Assembly: GCA_964445985.1 (NCBI GenBank)
Contig: CAYUMU010000027.1
Coordinates: 6,070-70,069 of the forward strand
Source of the DNA: CAYUMU01 sp964445985
GTDB lineage: Bacteria; Planctomycetota; Planctomycetia; Pirellulales; S012-138
Direction of reading: 5' to 3'
Length of the DNA: 64,000 nucleotides
The notes below the pieces were generated by a model. The model ran no database searches. It was not told where the DNA came from and worked only from the letters and a program-made list of their open reading frames with translations. Below, piece by piece: positions 60,772 to 64,000 of the stretch. Numbering within the stretch: position 1 is the stretch's first letter; the number at the start of each line of letters is the position of its first letter. A program made the position numbers and the translations under genes.

Positions 60772-61135
60772 GCAAAACTCCTATTACTTGTGTCGAAAGT
60801 TCCTCGAATCCCCTCACTCATTGGCCGCGCGACCGGCTCGCATGCAAGTCGCGCTGAATATACCACCAATGTGCGGTGTGTAAACGCGCCGCTTGGAGAA
60901 TTTGAGTGGTTTTTCACAAATCCGACGACTGCGGATCCTGGGGGGAATTGCCCGGTGTTTTGGGGGGAATTGGGGCTTTAGATGACTGAATTATCAGCCA
61001 AAATGCGGCTTGCGCGGCCCCCAATATGGGGCCGCGGTTGCGGTCTTGCGCAGGCCCCTGGGCGAGGCGAAATAGCGACCGATTTTTTGCCGGTGGGCGT
61101 AAGCGTGACGATCACGACGAGCCGCCGATCGCTCG
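60772..61135. other. Upstream region of the YTV gene, with direct repeat
   Basis: A 364-bp region. Two exact 12-bp direct repeats TGGGGGGAATTG lie at 60939-60950 and 60961-60972, 22 bp apart, about two helical turns. They lie about 170 bp upstream of the YTV start and could be regulator sites. No sigma-54 -24/-12 pair was found: the only TTGCA upstream lacks the GG at -24. Confidence 0.45.
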
Positions 61136-62497
61136 CTAGTCTTCCAGCCCCAGCCGCTTCATCTTTTTGTAGAGCGTGGTGCGGTTGATGCCCAGGGCGT
61201 CGGCGGTGAGGCTGCGATTCCAGCCGTGCGATTCCAAAACCTCGCGAATGATGCGACGTTCGGGGTCGGCCAAGGCTTCGCGGAGAGAGCGCTTGTCGAG
61301 CAATTTGGCCGAGGGGGTTTGATCCCCCAACAGCGCAGGGGGCAAGGAGTCGAGCAGCACAACATCGCCCTTGCCCAGCAGCACCGAGCGCTCGACCACG
61401 TTTTGCAGTTCGCGAACATTGCCTGGCCAGCGGTAGCGTTGCAAGGCCGCCATGGCGTCGTCGCTGAATTCGCGCACGTGCCTCGACGATTCTTCGCACA
61501 CCTTGTGTAAGAAGTGCCGAGCCAGCAGGGGAATATCCGAAATGCGTTCGCGAAGCGGCGGCAGTTCGATATTGATCACGTTGATCCGGTAGTACAAGTC
61601 CTGCCGAAACCGGCCTTCGGCAACCAGGTCGGTCAGGTTCTCGTTGGTGGCCAGCACCGCGCGGGTATCGACATGGAAGGTTTCGGCGCCACCGACCTGC
61701 TCGAATTCAAATTCTTGCAAAACTCGCAGCAGTTTGACCTGCAGGCTAGGGCTGGCCGTGCCAATTTCGTCCAAAAAGATCGTCCCCTTGTCGGCCTGTT
61801 TGAACTTGCCGATCTTGTTGCCGGTGGCTCCCGTGAACGAACCGGCCACGTGGCCGAACAGCTCGCTTTCGAGCAGCGTTTCGGGCAGGGCTCCGCAGGC
61901 CACTTCCACGAATGGCTTGTCGCGGCGGTTGCTCTGCCGATGGATGGCTCGGGCGATGAGCGATTTGCCCGTGCCGCTTTCACCGGTGATCAGCACGGTG
62001 GCCTTGGTGTCGGCAATGCTTTCAATCAGGTCATAAACCCGGCGCATGCGATTGTCGTGGCCCACGATGTTTTCCATGCCGAACCGCAGGTCGAGTTGGG
62101 CTTTGAGATTGCGGTTCTCGGTCAACACCTCGCGCTGATTGAGGGCGCGTTGGATGGAGATTTCCAGTTCGTCGTCGATCAGCGGCTTGGTGAGAAAGTC
62201 GAAGGCGCCGGCCCGAATGGCCTCCACGGCGGTTTCCACGGTGCCGTAGCCGGTGATCAGCACCACTTCTGCTTCGGGCGTGGTGCGTTGGCAGAACTCG
62301 AGCACGTCGAAGCCCTCGCCATCGCCCAAGCGAATGTCGGTGAGCACCACGTCGTACAGCTTCTTCGTGATCCGCTCGCGAGCTTCGGCCACGCTGCCGG
62401 CGGTTTCCACCATGTGACGCTGTTCGCGGAGCCATTCGGCCATCGATTCGCGAAGATGCCTGTCGTCGTCGACGAGCAGCAGTTGGCCTTGTTTCAT
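61136..62497 (-). CDS. NtrC-family sigma-54 response regulator
   Basis: 453 residues from MKQGQLLLVDDDRHLRESM; the frame extends to 62638 but the family start and AGGGGAA are here. The receiver has DDD at 10-12 and phosphoacceptor Asp54 in VVLTDIRLGDG. The AAA+ domain has GESGTGKS, the loop GSFTGA (Ser instead of the usual Ala), Walker B GTIFLDEIG and the arginine-finger region. The C-terminus NRSLTADALGINRTTLYKKMKRLGLED is Fis-like. No cognate histidine kinase is adjacent. Confidence 0.94.
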   Translation of the reverse strand: MKQGQLLLVDDDRHLRESMAEWLREQRHMVETAGSVAEARERITKKLYDVVLTDIRLGDGEGFDVLEFCQRTTPEAEVVLITGYGTVETAVEAIRAGAFDFLTKPLIDDELEISIQRALNQREVLTENRNLKAQLDLRFGMENIVGHDNRMRRVYDLIESIADTKATVLITGESGTGKSLIARAIHRQSNRRDKPFVEVACGALPETLLESELFGHVAGSFTGATGNKIGKFKQADKGTIFLDEIGTASPSLQVKLLRVLQEFEFEQVGGAETFHVDTRAVLATNENLTDLVAEGRFRQDLYYRINVINIELPPLRERISDIPLLARHFLHKVCEESSRHVREFSDDAMAALQRYRWPGNVRELQNVVERSVLLGKGDVVLLDSLPPALLGDQTPSAKLLDKRSLREALADPERRIIREVLESHGWNRSLTADALGINRTTLYKKMKRLGLED

Positions 62498-62882
62498 TGG
62501 ATTCCCCTGGCAAGGCGCGGTGACGCGCCGGCGATGTCTCGGATATTGGGCGTAGCGGCGCCAAGCCTCGCCTCTCGCGTTGCGGCTTCGCAAATCTGCG
62601 GAGGGGAGGCGGATGGCGCTTTCGTGGGCAGGATGCACGGCGGTTGAGCTGGGGAGAAACCCGTCCGCTGTCGAAGTTTATCTACGTTACGAGTTGCCCC
62701 TCGTCAACGCGGACCAAAACCCACCACGCCCCGTGAAGAGCCTGCCAAAGCGGTCAGCTTTCGCTTTCTTACGTACACTCCGAACAACCGCTCGAAGCGT
62801 TACCACCAAGCGAGGGGAGAAGCCGCCGCTGGCAGGGGATGACGCGATTTGTCGCGGAAAATCGAATGGAAGGCCCGCGGAC
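62498..62882. other. Intergenic region upstream of the NtrC-type regulator
   Basis: These 385 bp hold the promoter of the minus-strand regulator and the end of the cupin gene region. No RNA gene, hairpin or small gene was recognised. Confidence 0.4.
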
Positions 62883-63839
62883 TCATTCCAAGGGCTGGAC
62901 GGATGGTGACGGTCGGGCCGGGGGAGCACGCTGCTCGTTGGGTCCCGACTCGTCGTTGCGCAACTTGGCGGCAAGAGCCGTGGCGCGGTGGCCGATCTGG
63001 CGGCGGTCCTCCCAGAAACGCTCCCAGAATTGCGGCTGATTCAAGCGCCGCTGGAGGTCGGCCGCCAGGCTGCCTAGCAATTCGGCACGTTCCGCCGATT
63101 CGGTTTCGCCCGCAGGCATTGTGCCTGGGATGGCAAGACGCTGGCGCCAACGGAGGTCGCCCAGAATCTCCTGGCGCAGATAGTCGAACAGGTCGATGGC
63201 CGACGTGGCCAGCACGCCCAAGGCGATGGAAATGGAGTCCTCGGTGGCCTGGGCCAGGTGCCAATAGCCGGCGGGAATATACAGCCAATCCCCCGGCTCG
63301 AGGCGGCACTTCAGCAGCGGCGAAATCTCGCGCTCGTAGCGCATGTTGGCCGGCATGGTATCGGACAGCGGCCAGGGGTTCACCGTGTTCTTGCGCAGCG
63401 AGTATTCTTTGCTGCCAGCCGTTTGCACAATGAACACGTCCTCGGCATCGTAGTGCCAACCGAAACCGTGCTGGGCTCCAGGCGTGCAGTAAAGATGCAC
63501 GTCGAGCGGCGATCGGAAGAGCTCGGCAAACTCGGCCGCCGCCTCGGCCAGACCCGCATGCTGCCGTTCGGCATGACGAATCACCAGCGTGTAGCCTTCG
63601 CCGTGCAGGCGGCGGGCCAGATCGTAGGTGATGGGCTCTTCGCCTGGCCACCGCGCCGCCGAGCGGGCCAGAAAGGCATCGGCCGTGGGGTCAGCCAGAA
63701 TCGCGGCGGCGGTTTCCCAGCTTCCCCACGATTGCCACTCCCCGCGCATCCCCTGCCGGGCCAGGGGCTGCAAACGGAAGAACTTTTCCATGAAGTCGGT
63801 GATGGAAAAGCCGTCGAACAGTTGCTCCAAGATCGACAC
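62883..63839 (-). CDS. JmjC/cupin-like oxygenase (ribosomal-oxygenase type)
   Basis: About 318 residues from GTG 63839, chosen because GGGGAG lies 9 nt before it; a TTG at 63881 would add 14 residues. The cupin core has the Fe(II) ligand motif HxD as His143-Tyr-Asp145 (numbered from the longer start) in GWHYDAEDVF and the distal His208 in PAGYWHLAQ, with Lys158 in SKEY as possible 2-oxoglutarate contact. This matches Cupin_4/JmjC proteins that hydroxylate ribosomal proteins or other substrates. A C-terminal helical domain follows. The target is unknown. Confidence 0.85.
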   Translation of the reverse strand: MSILEQLFDGFSITDFMEKFFRLQPLARQGMRGEWQSWGSWETAAAILADPTADAFLARSAARWPGEEPITYDLARRLHGEGYTLVIRHAERQHAGLAEAAAEFAELFRSPLDVHLYCTPGAQHGFGWHYDAEDVFIVQTAGSKEYSLRKNTVNPWPLSDTMPANMRYEREISPLLKCRLEPGDWLYIPAGYWHLAQATEDSISIALGVLATSAIDLFDYLRQEILGDLRWRQRLAIPGTMPAGETESAERAELLGSLAADLQRRLNQPQFWERFWEDRRQIGHRATALAAKLRNDESGPNEQRAPPARPSPSVQPLE

Positions 63840-63915
63840 GGGCCAACACTCCCCAATGTTCCAGGCCGGATGAACTGCCAAAGACTCATTTTGGGATGCA
63901 ACGCCGCGATTGGAA

Positions 63916-63954
63916 GGGGAGTTCGGAATTCGGAATTCGGAGTTGGGAGTGGGG
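63916..63954. repeat. GGAATTCGGAGT-type short repeats
   Basis: Copies of GGAATTC and GGAGT-type units lie in tandem here. On the opposite strand the same unit type is at 26980-27016. Both lie in intergenic DNA. The family is short and degenerate. Confidence 0.5.
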
Positions 63955-64000
63955 GGGCGGCTTTGGTTTCTCCGCTGCGCACTGGCGGAGACAGGGGCGC

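Noticed and set aside
60838..60860. Sigma-54 promoter upstream of the YTV gene
   Set aside because: TTGCA is present on the minus strand but the GG of the -24 element is missing.

Overview
This window is from a chromosome of a planctomycete, most likely of the Pirellulales/Pirellula type. The evidence is a set of families that are abundant in that phylum: a DUF1501 protein paired with a PSCyt1/DUF1549/DUF1553 cytochrome protein, a 1,092-residue HEAT-repeat heme dehydrogenase, a YTV-repeat envelope protein, PQQ-type beta-propellers, and two sigma-54 enhancer-binding proteins. The sequence is GC-rich, genes lie on both strands in short operons, and many genes encode secreted proteins.

Layout. 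0-11 kb: the end of a proline-rich secreted protein, an M24 peptidase followed by accB-accC (acetyl-CoA carboxylase), dapF (lysine/peptidoglycan precursor), a UbiD-type decarboxylase, two paralogous MacB-core-like exported proteins and mnmA (tRNA thiolation). A 58-bp copy of the mnmA 5' end lies between the two paralogs. 11-19 kb: unknown exported proteins, a secreted alpha/beta hydrolase, and a lipid-synthesis cluster (dehydratase, long acyl carrier protein, second dehydratase, ketosynthase). 19-25 kb: a minus-strand set of PSCyt1/DUF1549, DUF1501 and a putative toroid-fold exported protein. 25-38 kb: Dps, a flavoprotein with halogenase-like motifs, an SDR, a sugar isomerase-like protein, ThpR, LarB, a lysine-rich histone-like peptide with its own terminator, an M32 carboxypeptidase and the giant heme dehydrogenase.

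38-48 kb: tRNA-Val, two methyltransferases with an NTF2-fold protein, an Hsp70-like protein, an IS remnant beside tRNA-Met, an ABC ATPase, a sugar dehydrogenase-cytochrome fusion and an O-antigen ligase-like membrane protein. 48-53 kb: a BamB-like propeller and a two-component system. 53.4-56.9 kb: the most unusual locus. It is a tightly overlapping four-gene operon that appears to encode an Mre11/Rad50 (SbcD/SbcC)-type machine in which the ATPase is split into an N-terminal half with zinc hook, a separate coiled-coil subunit and a C-terminal half, with the nuclease gene placed between them. The N-terminal half also has an exact 39-residue repeat, five copies, in its arm. 57-64 kb: a GAF/sigma-54 activator, the YTV-repeat protein with two different 28-residue repeat arrays, an NtrC-type regulator and a JmjC/cupin oxygenase.

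Intergenic DNA holds several palindromic and dispersed repeats: two copies of a REP-like element in opposite orientation, several strong hairpins, and C/A-rich leaders in front of several genes at 47-52 kb. No rRNA, CRISPR array, prophage or complete insertion sequence was seen. All functional calls come from reading motifs and lengths; no database search was run.
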